From positions 51,140,482 to 51,204,481 of the forward strand of contig OY986439.1 of NCBI GenBank assembly GCA_963920525.1: a stretch of 64,000 nucleotides of DNA, given 5' to 3'. The position numbers and the translations under genes were made by a program. The stretch is from Dichetophora obliterata. Its lineage: Eukaryota; Arthropoda; Insecta; Diptera; Sciomyzidae. Positions 21,131 through 31,924 of the stretch are shown in pieces; positions within the stretch are counted from its first letter, which is position 1, and every line of letters starts with the position of its first letter. Below the pieces are notes generated by a model. That model was given only the letters and a program-made list of their open reading frames with translations. It made no database searches and was not told where the DNA came from.

Positions 21131-24083
21131 CAGGGGCGTACCGAGGCCATTTTGATTGGGGGGCTATCAATGTATTGCGGCCGACTGAATACCCCTAAGT
21201 TCTGACTTTTTTTAAATACAACATAGTTGAATTATATAAAGTTACTCATCCGTTTGATCAATATTAATAAATCTTAAGGGGTCTTTTTCATTTGAACGGA
21301 AAGAAAAATACTTTGTAATTATTTTTACTAAAAATTTTTTTTAATGATAAAAAAATTGTGTGCATCAAAATACATCTAATTAAGTATGTTTTAAATTTTT
21401 TTTTGGTCAGGCCTTTTATCTGCTCTCTTAAGCTTTTCGCAATTTGGACATAATTTTTCGAATCCAAAAAGGTGGCAATAATTTCTCAGCTTTTACAACA
21501 TGTAACTGAAAATTTTTTTAGTTCATCTAAACGATAATACTTGAAACTAATAGATTACGTATAATCAGCCAACTAAACCTCATACCTGTTTTTGGCGCCA
21601 TTTTCAAAACAAAAATTGAAAAATTACCCTATTTTTTACATTTCTAATGCTCTAAGAATTCGAGTTTTAGGTTGTAATAGATGATTTTAGGTAATAATCT
21701 CAGAGATTTTACAATAATAAATATTATGCAAAACAGTTTCAGCTCAAACGGCTTTTTTTGTTAATCTTTGGTACCGTTTTAAGAAATCCTGAAATTTTTA
21801 ACCCACACATAGTAACACTTTTCAATCTTTCGATCTTTTTCAAGTGCAAACGATCCCTTAAAGGCAGTTTGCATATCGTTCCCTCTATCAAAGAAAATAA
21901 AATAAAAGTATTTCAACATTATCGAATCAGCATTTAAAAATTTATTTTTATTTTTGTTTTAAAAATTCATAGTTTATGTTAGTTAAAAAACAAACAGGGC
22001 TTTTAATTTCTTTAACATTTTTCTTTTAATTTTTTAAATTAATTAAAAGAAATAGAGTTTTAAATAAAAAATACAAACTTAATTTTTAAGTATAACATTT
22101 AAATATTAATTCTTTTTTTTTAGGTAGCCCATTTCTGCGCAATATTATCTAAGTTAATGAGAGCAACTTTGTTCTTTTCCGATGAAGATATTAATAAGTC
22201 ATTAAAACGTGAGTCACTTTGCGTGGTTCTTAAATAACTTTTAACTAATTTTAATTTGCATGAACATTCTCCTATTTCCTGCAACGGCAACAGGCGCTGT
22301 GCACAGCAAACGCAACATTTTGTTAACTACAGGAAGTGATTTTTTTATTGCATTCTGAAACATTAGCTGTACCCGTTAGAGTTTCTACGCCTTCGCATAG
22401 ATCATAGAATACTTTGAATTCCGCTTTCAATTGAAGTGAATCCAACAAACAATTTGTTGGAACAACTTTATTGATTTTAGAATTAGCTTTTGGGTCAAGT
22501 AAGTAGAAGATAGAATTGGATTGAAGAGTTCATACAGAGGCCTTATTGTTTCTAAGCAACTGCTTAATTTATCTCGCATCAGTGAGGTTACCTTATCCAA
22601 TACAAGTTTAAATTCTCTTCTAAAAAAACAGTTTATTGAAAAATAAGATGCGTTGGTATTGTTATCATCCAAACGTTTCGACGCAAGACGACGGCGATGG
22701 CAAATTGAGCATTCCTTTTTAGCATCAACATTAAAAGATTTTAACAATGCAACAGCACTACTGATAAGGTTATCCGTACCTTCAGAGGCCGAATTTATTT
22801 TTTCTAATGACTTAAGGTTACAAGAAATGTATTTCATAGCATCTAAAATATACAATTCAACGGCTTCAAGAGATACTGTCAGGACTTTCATATTTACTTG
22901 CACATTTTTCATAAAAAGAAGACTTATAATAAAGTCCGCTGAAATGAGTTGGTTTGATAGCGAATACGCAGCATTTCGAGTCCACTTGTCAACTTTCTTA
23001 GAGCTTTGGGAAATTTTGTTTCATCATCAATAATGTCATAAAGCAATGCTTTTATAATAAATGAATTTTGAATTCAGATTTAAAAAGGTGTTCTTTTTGC
23101 CATCATCTCGAGTTTAAAAGTTAAAACTGACCTTTTTTAAAAGTTTGACTCAATCCTTTAAATTTATTATTTATTTATTTATTGTAATTGTATTTAAATT
23201 AAAATGTTAAGTCTATGAAATTAAAGATTTTACATCAGAGTTCTTGAGCTAAGAAAATTTCTTTAAATATGTTGGCCGATTTCGATCATTAAATTTTTTA
23301 TTACAAATGATGGGTATTTCTGGATAAAAATTTCAATCCCAGAAAGTTCTACAAAAATGTATTAATTAGGTTTTAAAAAGGGGAATATGCATGGCGACTG
23401 AGTAGCCGTTCTTCATTTAGGCTTGTTTAATTCCACTTACTTTTTCAACTTTTTGGCAAGGTATTTGTATCAGAGACTGTTATCATTATGCTTTTTCCAA
23501 AATCTTAAACATTAATCATTATTTTATGATTTTCAAGTTTTTGCTCAGATATAATAATCATTAATGTTTTTTTTTTTGATCAAATAAAAATATCATTTTC
23601 GGTTTTTATTTTTAGTCAAGGACACGGTTGCACATCTGGACTAAAAATGGTTCATTGTTTTCCAGTTGGTCCACTGCTCTCTTTTACATAACTATGCATT
23701 TGTATTTCCGTACTTTTTAAACAAAATTCATACTACTTTTCTGAACTTTTTCTGCATTTTGTCACAATTGAATACTGGATTCGTTTACAACAATTCAAAG
23801 CTGAAAGTGAATTGGTCGACTGAAGATAGTTTAAGGTACGACTGAAAGTGAATTGGCCGACTGAAGATAGTTTTTGGTATGAATTAAAATGAAATAGCCG
23901 ACTAAAGTTGGTTTTTGTTATGAAAATGGCAATAAAGGGTACGACTGGCTTTGATGCGTTCATAATTATTGTTTATAAAAATCAATATTTTAAAAAATTT
24001 TAGTAAAAAATAACAATTAGGCCGACTCTTAAAAAGTAAGGAGGGTAGTCTACCCCCTTACCTCTTTGCCAGTTACGCCCCTG
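21131..24083 (-). mobile_element. hAT transposon with 8-bp target duplication
   Basis: A 2,953-bp element whose ends are CAGGGGCGTA and its inverse TACGCCCCTG. The flanks TTTACGTT (21,123-21,130) and TTTGCGTT (24,084-24,091) form an 8-bp target duplication with one later change, as expected for hAT. The insertion splits a Jockey-like reverse transcriptase, whose frame continues on the other side. The interior holds a broken transposase of the ZMYM1/DUF4371-like hAT group, on the minus strand. Confidence 0.92.
22110..23060 (-). pseudogene. hAT transposase relic (ZMYM1-like)
   Basis: On the minus strand, the best-preserved frame (22,427-22,912, 161 codons) and its upstream extension read WTRNAAYSLSNQLISADFII and then SLEAVELYILDAMKYISC, with an internal CSICHRRRLASKRLDD segment. 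This style is that of the central part of ZMYM1/DUF4371-type hAT transposases. Further down, after a frameshift near 22,290, comes CSCKLKLVKSYLRTTQSD and SSEKNKVALINLDNIAQKWA, the C-terminal hAT dimerisation region. The N-terminal zinc finger and most catalytic residues are not recognisable. The plus-strand frame at 22,653-23,033 is its antisense shadow. Confidence 0.75.
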
Positions 24084-24091
24084 TTTGCGTT

Positions 24092-24340
24092 GTGCTGATT
24101 ATACTCATGGGAGACTATGCCTGCTTATTGGGTACGTTGTCGTCAGCTAAATATCAAAAGCTTCTCACATAGGCGTATCATATCTAACATATTATTTGTA
24201 AAAGACATAATTGATGGCAGAATCAATTCTTTGGAACTCTTAGCGGTTTTTCCGTTCGATGTACCCAGTCGTGCTCTGAGTTCTATTCTTTTTGATTTAC
24301 TAGGTAACTTTCACCTTTCAAATTTTTTTTTTTTTATTTA
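24092..24340 (+). pseudogene. Jockey-like reverse transcriptase relic, second part
   Basis: This continues the relic of 20,400-21,130 after the hAT insertion. The frame at 24,117 reads YWVRCRQLNIKSFSHRRIIS and INSLELLAVFPFDVPSRAL, the typical C-terminal portion after the thumb domain. If the hAT plus one target copy is ignored, both parts join in the same orientation, which shows that the retrotransposon came first. Confidence 0.82.
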
Positions 24341-24494
24341 TCTAAACTATAAACTTCAATAATCTTCATCTGCCATTTGATCCATAGAGTAAATTAATTC
24401 AAAACTCATCTATGTTATCTATCTACTTGAAATGTAGATGCATACAATGCTAATTGCAAAATTTTAAAAATATTTGTATTAGGCAGTGCCTATA

Positions 24495-25579
24495 CACGCA
24501 GAGAAAAGACATCGTTGAGACATGATTACTGCAATAATATTCTTTTTACTAATATTATTGTATTATTTCTGAAAACACAAATTTTTGCCTTAATACAGTC
24601 ATTATTTACTAATAATGGTACCAAAAATAACATAATAGTTGAAATCATAACATCATTAAAATCGTCAACATATTATGATTGCCTCGACTATATTGCTGCA
24701 AAAATGTTGTAGTTCTGTCAATCATGATAAATGTGAATATTGTTATAATGACTAACCCACTCGAATTTTGAATGTTTTTCTGAACTATTCTTTGATTGTT
24801 GGCAAACGAAGCAGAACATAACCAAATATCGAAAGAATTTTTTGTGTGTGAACAGTTTGCAGGAAAAACTTTCACTTCATTTAGACACAATAAGTTTTAT
24901 CTATTCCTGGCTATGTGCCGTTTCGTTTGTCAACTGTCCAATTATTGTGTTTTGTTTTAAATCGCCTTACCCTAAAAACAGCACGCTGAAAAGTGACATT
25001 TTACACTTTAACTCTAGCAACATATTTCTATTTACCGTAAATATATTTCGCAATTCTGACCATACTTTTTTTTATCACACATATTGCCATGTTTGTGACA
25101 ATGCACTTAATGTACCATGTTTATCAATGGCATTAGTCAGGCGAGCGGTACTAGCAGCTGTAGTCTACTGGTAGTGTGCGTGACTCGTAAGCGAAAAAGC
25201 CGCGGTTCAAACTCCTGCTCGAACAGAAAATTTTATCAAATGATTTTTCAATTGAATTAATATTTCTGTTCAGCCCAGATAATGAAAATTGGAGTGCATG
25301 AAAATAAAAAACTAAAATTTTTGCTTCAATATTATTTTGGATCCTAAAAATAAATTCAGAATTAAGTTGTTCCAATCATTCTATTTCCGACCCAATAAGA
25401 GAATAATGATTGTTTGAATAATATTTTCGTTCCTACAAAAAAGTTCCTTTTCTAAATAAAGTTGTTGTTATCATTTTATCATGATCAAAGAAAATATTAT
25501 ATGTTTAAGAACATGTAAGCAACAATCATAATCCGAATCATACTATGATCCTCTTAAAACTAGGTTTTTTCTCTGCGTG
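24495..25579 (+). mobile_element. TIR element (CACGCAGAGAAAA) containing a tRNA-like module
   Basis: The left end is CACGCAGAGAAAAGAC; the right end, inverted, is CACGCAGAGAAAAAAC. TA flanks both ends, compatible with a 2-bp target duplication. From about 24,990 to 25,300 the interior aligns with 57,940-58,310 in the second member of the family, including a tRNA-like module and the downstream words TTTTTCAATTGAATTAATAT and CTGTTCAG. No transposase is visible. It could be a DNA transposon that acquired a SINE, or a family with its own Pol III promoter. Confidence 0.75.
25155..25226 (+). ncRNA. tRNA-like (Pol III promoter-like) module
   Basis: GTAGTCTACTGGTAGTG resembles an A box and GGTTCAAACTCC a B box at normal spacing. 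The loop word CTCGTAA resembles the anticodon loop of tRNA-Thr(CGT). The acceptor stem does not close well, so this is a tRNA-derived unit, not a tRNA gene. Related modules are at 58,185-58,254 and 59,886-59,957. Confidence 0.65.
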
Positions 25580-25904
25580 TAGGAATAAGGTATATGTTAG
25601 AGTTTTACCCGGTTGATGTAAATACCTAAATAAAAAAAAAAACTTTAGCGAATTCGCTTGATAACAGGGGAAAAGTTGAGAAAAACCTTTTGACCGTTTC
25701 TTTCCATCGTAAAAGTACAATAAAGTAAAACTTAAGCTAAAATTTCCTAACAATAGCATGCACTTGCTCAAAGATTTCTGGTGTTTTTGCACTTTTGTTG
25801 AAAGGGTGGATTTCTTTACCACTTTCTCTATTTTTATATCTGTCACTGATAAACTTTCCAAAACAATTAATTTTATCCCTGCACTATATTTAGTTTTTTT
25901 GTAA

Positions 25905-26205
25905 AATTAAAATTCTGCTTACCTCCTACAAAGTGACGTCATAACAGCAGCAAAATTCTCACAATTTCCACAAGAATTAATGTATTAACTGGATTTTTTA
26001 ACACTTTTTGATAGTTTTGATAGCTTTGAAGCTTTAATATTCAAAGTATACTCTAAACTTCAAATTTAAAAAACTTGAGTAAAAACTCATAAAAGTGACG
26101 TCATTAAAATATGAAAACATTCAAACCTTCTAATACACTTATTCACGATTGTGGGGATATTTTTACTTAGGCAGAGTCACAGAAAATTCCTGACTAGCTT
26201 TTTAT
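25905..26205 (+). repeat. Diverged copy of the tandem repeat found at 32.0-32.9 kb
   Basis: The words TTACCTCCTACAAAGTGACG, then CACAATTTCCACAAGAATTA, and the end words GGGGATATTTTTACTTAGGC and AAATTCCTGACTAGC follow the same order as in the 149-bp repeat unit at 32,060-32,500. It is an old, diverged relative. Confidence 0.6.
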
Positions 26206-26571
26206 TCCTCTTCTTAGTATAAATACGTATAGATTTCGAGTATTCGTTTTAAAAATCGTTACTTCCGTAACTATTTAATGCTGCAGACAAAAGCGTTCGA
26301 GCACGTGGTTGCTGCTTTGTTATTTAGTCAATGTGTTATTTCTTTCTTTTTTTTTTAGCAATTATTACATGTGTTGGTGTAGGTACACTGAAAAAACCAA
26401 CGGTTTTCAAAATTGGCTACAAGTGTGTACATTTATTAAGCTAATATTTAAATGCAATATATTTAAAACTCTTGTTATTTAACTTTGCTTCAAACATTTT
26501 CTGGTTAAAAAATAGTTTATAATGTCTTATTGTCAATATAACAGCGAAAGCATTTAAACAATATCTAGCTA

Positions 26572-27509
26572 TTAACCCTGGATAACCAATGTTAGTCGTT
26601 TTGACCAACACTTCTCTCTTTTTTCGAACTGATGGAATAAGTGGTTTATGAAAATATGTAAAAAATTAAAAAAGAAACTAAAGTCCAATGCTAATGTTTT
26701 TTATTTCTAGTAAAATTGACAGTTTTTCCATTTTCAATAGCTTTTAACCCATTAATGCTTACTACCAGAACTCGTTGAGTTTATTTTTAGAAATTTTCAC
26801 ATTAATTTGTATTAATGTGTATTTGGGTGTGGCGAAGTGTGTAAACGTCTAAGATCATAAATATATAAGAATTAAAAAAAAAAATAAATAACAAAATTAG
26901 AATATATTAAAAATTGGATAATTTTAATTTCGTAGCGCAGCCATTCAACTCTTGTTTAATGCATTTTTTTCAATAATAGGGCAATTCACGATCTTGTTGC
27001 ATCGTTGCAATTGCAAAATAAACAGCTTTTACAAAAAAAAAAAGTATATGTAGCAAAAGCTTTTCAATGCTTTTTGTTTTTGTAAAAGCTGTTTATTTTG
27101 CATTTGCAACGATGCAACAAGATCGTGAATTGCCCTAATGTTTTCTTTCTTCTTGATGTTTATAAAAAAAAATAACTCACCTGAGTGGAATTTTACACTT
27201 TTCTTTCTAATACAGCGCTTAAAACTGGCTTTAAAAAATAAACAAAAAGGCTTTAAAGGCAAATTTTCGAATTTTTATGGAAAAGGAATATTTTTGTCTT
27301 TCTATCACTGTTGGAAGCAAAAGCTTTACAGTGGCTGCGAATATTTGAAAAATGCTTTCATCGCGTATGACATATCATACGTTGTCATTAATGGGTTAAT
27401 GTATTTTATGTACCACCAGCTCCTCAAAAATGAGTTTTGAAGCGAGTTAGTCGAATCGACTATCATATATTATAACCTATTAGAAATATGATTGGTTATC
27501 CAGGGTTAA
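26572..27509. mobile_element. piggyBac-type MITE (TTAA, ends CCCTGGATAACCAAT)
   Basis: The left end reads TTAACCCTGGATAACCAAT (26,572-26,590); the right end is its exact inverse at 27,491-27,509. TTAA at both ends is the piggyBac target signature. A second, internal inverted repeat (TTAACCCATTAATG near 26,745 and its inverse near 27,385) is placed like the subterminal repeats of piggyBac elements. There is no transposase. A palindromic MITE (26,979-27,135) sits inside. Confidence 0.85.
26979..27135. mobile_element. 157-bp palindromic MITE nested in piggyBac-type MITE
   Basis: GGGCAATTCACGATCTTGTT runs inward from the left and its inverse ends at 27,135; about 65 bp on each side pair with few mismatches around a loop of about 25 bases. 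TA flanks both ends (26,977-26,978 and 27,136-27,137). It would fold into a near-perfect hairpin. Confidence 0.85.
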
Positions 27510-29184
27510 AAAGTTTGTATAAATTAACAAATTTGTCGACACTTTTAAAACTTGTAGATTTTTTTTCAGTGCAGCTGTTCTGTTGTTCTATGGCACCAGT
27601 TTGCGATGACTGCAGGACTTACCCTTTGCATCGCTCCGTCAAGAGTTTCACGGTCAGAGGCGCACGAGACTGAGCGTTATTAGTGTAAAAAGCAAGCGGC
27701 CAAGAGATCAATCGATGCATTGATTAATTTAAATGCAGGCTATTAATTAACACTTTTTTTTAATTATTGCATACTTATAGGCTGGTATATAGGTTAGTAT
27801 ATTGGCTAATGCTGCTATTTTCACTATAGATTTCAATTGTCGCTAAAACCATTGCATTAATCGCGACTTTAAGCCTTTTTTAAACACTTTTAAACCAAGC
27901 TCGAACCAAGAAACCGAGCACAATGTTAATATATATTTCTCATTTAGCCTTGGATATCCTTGCCGCAATAAAATAATAGCACACGCTTGCAACAACTAAC
28001 TGCAACTGCAGCAGTTTGTTGCTTGGCTTGTTTTCAATTGCTGCACAATATAGCAAAACGTGCTGCTTTTTGCCGTAAAATATGCAGCATACTTTTTACA
28101 CGGCATTTTATTAATGTTGTTCTTGCTGTTGTTGTAGTTCTTTTTGCATTTGTTTTCATTGCTGCTGTACAGTTGCAATCTTTGCTTTTGTTCCGGCGCA
28201 TGTCAAGCTGCAAGGACAACATTCAGGAACACACCTGAGGAATACGCCATCATTACTCACCGTTCGTTCGTTCTATGGTGTGCATCTGCCGTTGTTGTTA
28301 TTGTTGTTGTTGTTGCTGCTTTTGATGTTGTTGTCATTTGTTGTAATATTATCGTTGCATCCTCATCATCAACATCCTTTTGTTTGTGTTCAAATTGACA
28401 TTCATTAAACGGAAATTTAAAAAAGTTCTGTCTTGTGTGTGCAAAGCTCATCGCCACTGGCTTTCGCTAGAGTGTATATTGTGCGTCGAAAGTTGAGCTT
28501 TTGTGAAGTTTATTTAAGCTCGCGAAAAGAACTTTATACTTCGAATAGGTACTATAAAAGCTTTATGATGTTTGCGAAATAAAGCTCTTGTGTTTTGGTT
28601 TGTGTAGAAGATATTGTCAAGAGCGCTTTCTGTCAATAAATTGCGATAAAAGTATAAAGTGTTGTTGCTGTTTTAAAGCTTTTAAAATTTGTCCGTATGT
28701 TGTTTCACTAAAAATCCCAGTAGTCCAAGTCTTAAAGGAATATTTAATAAATCATGCACGATTTTTCTTCATCGTTGACGAAACATACGGATTCAGTTAA
28801 TATTTCATTGACAAAGTCTCATAAAAAAGAACAAAGTTCGTGCATTGTTTGAAAACTGTTTTCGATGAACGAAAACAAGACAGATTTGTTAAAGAATTAT
28901 CGGCAAATGTATCTCATGCATTATATTTCTTTAGTAAATCATAATGACATTTTCGTGCTCGATGCCTTGAACTGCAGGGATGGGTACTGGCACTAAAATA
29001 AAAGCTCTACTCACTCGCCAACTCATGCAAAGCTTACGCAGTATCAATGGAATTAGCTTTATCAACAGCCCCGTAGGCCAGAAATCACTTGACGAATAAT
29101 CATCCGTGAATCCAAAACCATTTTCACACCTTATAATGATTTACTAACGAACTTTCTTACAATTTTCTCATCTGAAATCTCATC
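27510..29184. other. Intergenic DNA with GTT/GCT trinucleotide runs
   Basis: At 28,100-28,400 there are many GTTGTTGTT and TGCTGC runs, a style common in fly introns, UTRs and glutamine-rich exons. The small overlapping frames in both strands are generated by these runs and show no domain. At about 28,720-28,880 lies a repeat shared with 63,565-63,740. I see no reliable host exon. Confidence 0.45.
28720..28880 (+). repeat. Dispersed repeat shared with 63,565-63,740
   Basis: Shared words in the same order include AAGTCTTAAAG, ATCATGCACGATTTTTCTT against ATCATGTACGATTTCTCTT, GTTGACGAAACAT against CTTGACGAAACAT, and TTTCATTGAC. Roughly 150 bp align with moderate divergence. Neither copy shows element ends. 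Confidence 0.6.
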
Positions 29185-29310
29185 GCCTCTGTGGTGCAGT
29201 GCGCAAAATGCGCTGGCACGGCGATCCACGCCCGAGTTCGATTCCCGGTGGTGGCATCACAAAGACTTCTGATGAAGCCTGTAGCAGGGCCGAAATTGCA
29301 ATAAAATCAG
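29185..29310 (+). mobile_element. Short tRNA-derived SINE
   Basis: The first 71 bp (29,185-29,255) are tRNA-like, with an A-box-like GTGGTGCAGTGCG and a B-box GAGTTCGATTCCC. A short body of about 50 bp follows (CACAAAGACTTCTGATGAAG and onward), ending near AATAAAATC. It begins GCCTCTG, like the SINE at 19,966, but the two differ in the rest. Stem pairing is incomplete, so a functional tRNA is unlikely. Confidence 0.6.
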
Positions 29311-30499
29311 TTAGTGATGTTTTCTTTTTCATATTGAAAATTTTTTTTTTATATTTGCATAGTAATTAAGGTTTTTTAAAATTGCTGTAGCTGAGTCGTT
29401 TTTTTAATTCATCAACTATGGGTTTTTTTTTACATGAAAGTAAACGTAATTTTCTTACTTTTTCCATACCTTTTTTATGTTTGGATTTTTTTTATCATCC
29501 GCTCCCAGAGCAATGAAAATGCGTACGTAAAAATGAGAAGGCAAACGGGGTGTCGTTTTTCTTGATAACTAGATGTCGTATCAAAATTTAGCGGGTGGCA
29601 TTTTATTGGTAATCTCGTTAGGCAGGTCCTGAACTAGGATATTTCCAAAATATAAAAAATTGACAAAATGGCTCGATTTTTAGAAAAGTTCAAAAATTAT
29701 CGGTTTTTTAAGGTTTTTTGCCCCATCCCTCCCCCGGTAGTAGACTTAACCCAATTATCCTAGTTCAGGATTTGCCTGATGGGATTGCCTACAAAACGCC
29801 GCACGCTGATCTTCATCCGACATCTGGTTCTCGAGAAAAATTACACCCCAATTTGAAAAAATTGATTTCGAGAAAAACGCTTTTAAAGTTTTATTTCTGC
29901 ACTTCGGTGCGAGTGCATATATAGCTCTGTAACTCCAAAAATAATTTGAGTTTTAAAAAATCCTTTCAAGGCATTATTTTTGAAGGATTTTAGAAGACAT
30001 TTATAAAAAAAAATCTAAAAAATTTTTTTTCCTTAAGTAGCACTATAGTCAGTAAGGACAATGACAACAATCGACACTAAGGATTTAAAGATATAAACAT
30101 GTGCCGGCGTTTCGTTACAAGATACAGAAGTGATTTTTGACTTGCATTACAAAAAGGAATTGTGAAGCTCTTTGAATTGGGAACGACTTTTTGTATACAA
30201 CATTTTTTGAAGGATTTGAAATATGTAACATAAGTTTATTTTCCAAGTAATCAAATTTCAAAATCTTCTTTGTTTTTTTTTATTAGGCTTTTTGATATGG
30301 TGTGACGTTACTAGCGTTACGTTACTTAAATGTTCATTGCAGCTCAATTGGGTAATTAAGTAGTTAAGTAGTTATGTTATTAGATAAATAAAACACAAAT
30401 TTAACATAATTTTTTTCTTGCCTTAACCATTTTTTCATTATCTTTGTGCCCCCACGTTTAAAAAACGCAATAGGGGTGTATTAACTTTGTAATGCCGAT
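29311..30499. other. Intergenic DNA with a short inverted repeat
   Basis: GGCAGGTCCTGAACTAGGAT at 29,621 is mirrored, with changes, by ATCCTAGTTCAGGATTTGCC at 29,757, enclosing about 115 bp. No reading frame of interest is present. Confidence 0.5.
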
Positions 30500-30519
30500 A
30501 AGAAGCCGTGGCCGATTTA

Positions 30520-30592
30520 GAAAAGTATATATATATTCTTGATCAGCATCACCCCTTGAATCGTTTTAGCTATGTCCGTCTGTCCGTCTGTC
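30520..30592 (+). repeat. Left part of dispersed repeat with TGTCCGTC runs
   Basis: TATATATATTCTTGATCAGC, then GTCCGTCTGTCCGTCTGTCC. This combination is a recurrent feature of dispersed repeats in flies. Its continuation is at 31,925, after an insert of about 1.33 kb. Confidence 0.6.
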
Positions 30593-31922
30593 CAAACCCG
30601 CCAGAGGACCTTCGGGGAATCTGCCTGTCCCAAGCCAGGAATGGAAGGGTGAGGGTTTGTTATTGGATGGGCAGTTCATGGGGCACGGCCCATGAACTGA
30701 TCTCATAATGAGTTCTTTCTGGAGGCACGGCTCCTGAATGTTCGTCTGATAACTGTAAAAGAAAAAGGTTTACCTAGAGCCTTGGATGTTGCTGCCAAAT
30801 TCTTGGAGAAAGCATTGTTTTGATATTAAGTTATCATAACACCGTTGTTGTAATATGCTTTCGATGGACGATCAATCCAACATAACTTGAAGAGCGGTGA
30901 CAGTCATCCATCAATGATGAGGAGACCTGATCTATCGTTGTTCTGCAGACCTATCTTAGAATAAAGGTTATTATGTAGGAAACATTTAACCTTCGGACCG
31001 TTGTATAAGCAAATTTGTATACAACGGCTCATGCTTCTTAGTTTTCTGTTAAGGCTTTTTATTAAGTCTTAATTTAGGATAACGACGTTGCATAAGTAGA
31101 ATTGAGGTTTACCCGGTTTTACTGGGAAACCTATGGTTACTTTTTAACCTAGCCAAGTACAATTCGAGTGGCTGAAGGTGTCACAGTCAGATATAAATGT
31201 TCTAAGAACTTTTGGTCTGTAGACGGGATGTTGAAGAGCCTTATCAGGTGGAGCCTTTTGCCCAGCTATTGACTGTCGTATGGGTTAGGCCCACGTGGGG
31301 TTTTAATGCGCTCTGACTGTGGTTAGGCCAGAAAGGCCGGTGTGAGTTACACTTAAGTTGAACTCGGTTTGGTGATTTCCTTAAATTACTAAGAGAATGA
31401 TGGTAGATTGAATCTCGCCAATTTCAAACAGTAAATGTTAGGAAGGTAAGCAACTACCGGATCAATATACTGTTACCTTTGGAATTTGAGTACAGGTGAC
31501 GGGGAAAACTAAATAGTCTGAGTTGTGACCATGGAGATTGAGGAACCTGATTGCATGAGTGACAGGCCTATTTGCCGCCTTAATTTTTCGTGTCAGAGAG
31601 TGATGACCTTTGATATGAATGGGATGATTTTGTGCGGATCAAATAATGGGTTAAATTATTGGTATAGTATACTGAGATAACCCATGGTTATTAAAATAAC
31701 CAAGTCATGTTTTAATTCGAGTGGCTGAATGAGCCACGGTCATGTATAGTGTCTTTTTGACATCAGTGCTGGGGTTCTGTGGCATGTGATTAGAGGAACC
31801 TTTCAAAAGTGGTCTTTCTTGAATTCCGAAGGGGCGTTGACCGACGCTTCATATTTGTCCCAAGCATTGGAGCACCGTTGAATTAAGACTTCGCGGCAGG
31901 GGTCAACGTTAAAAACATAGTG
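30593..31922 (+). other. GC-richer, hairpin-rich insert of unknown origin
   Basis: About 1.33 kb of sequence clearly richer in G and C than its neighbours lies between two runs of the same microsatellite (GTCCGTCT), as if placed inside it. No reading frame above 60 codons is found in its interior. It shows several strong stem-loops: an 11-bp perfect stem at 30,672-30,699, a 10-bp perfect stem at 30,998-31,027, GGTTATT/AATAACC at 31,686-31,701 and GTGGCT/AGCCAC at 31,721-31,737. Two segments about 550 bp apart are diverged duplicates, sharing AATTCGAGTGGCTGAA exactly (31,161 and 31,714) and much of the context around them. Composition and folding suggest a structured RNA or its spacer, for example from the ribosomal gene unit, but I recognise no known RNA and this remains inference. 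Confidence 0.6.
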
Positions 31923-31924
31923 GC

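Noticed and set aside
22653..23033. Plus-strand 126-codon frame
   Set aside because: It is the antisense of the hAT transposase relic on the minus strand.
27987..28457. Possible host exon with glutamine-rich or similar runs
   Set aside because: Frames in both strands come from GTT/GCT runs; no splice-supported or conserved protein segment is visible.
30508..30708. 66-codon plus-strand frame at the left edge of the GC-richer insert
   Set aside because: It crosses the microsatellite and the insert junction and shows no domain.
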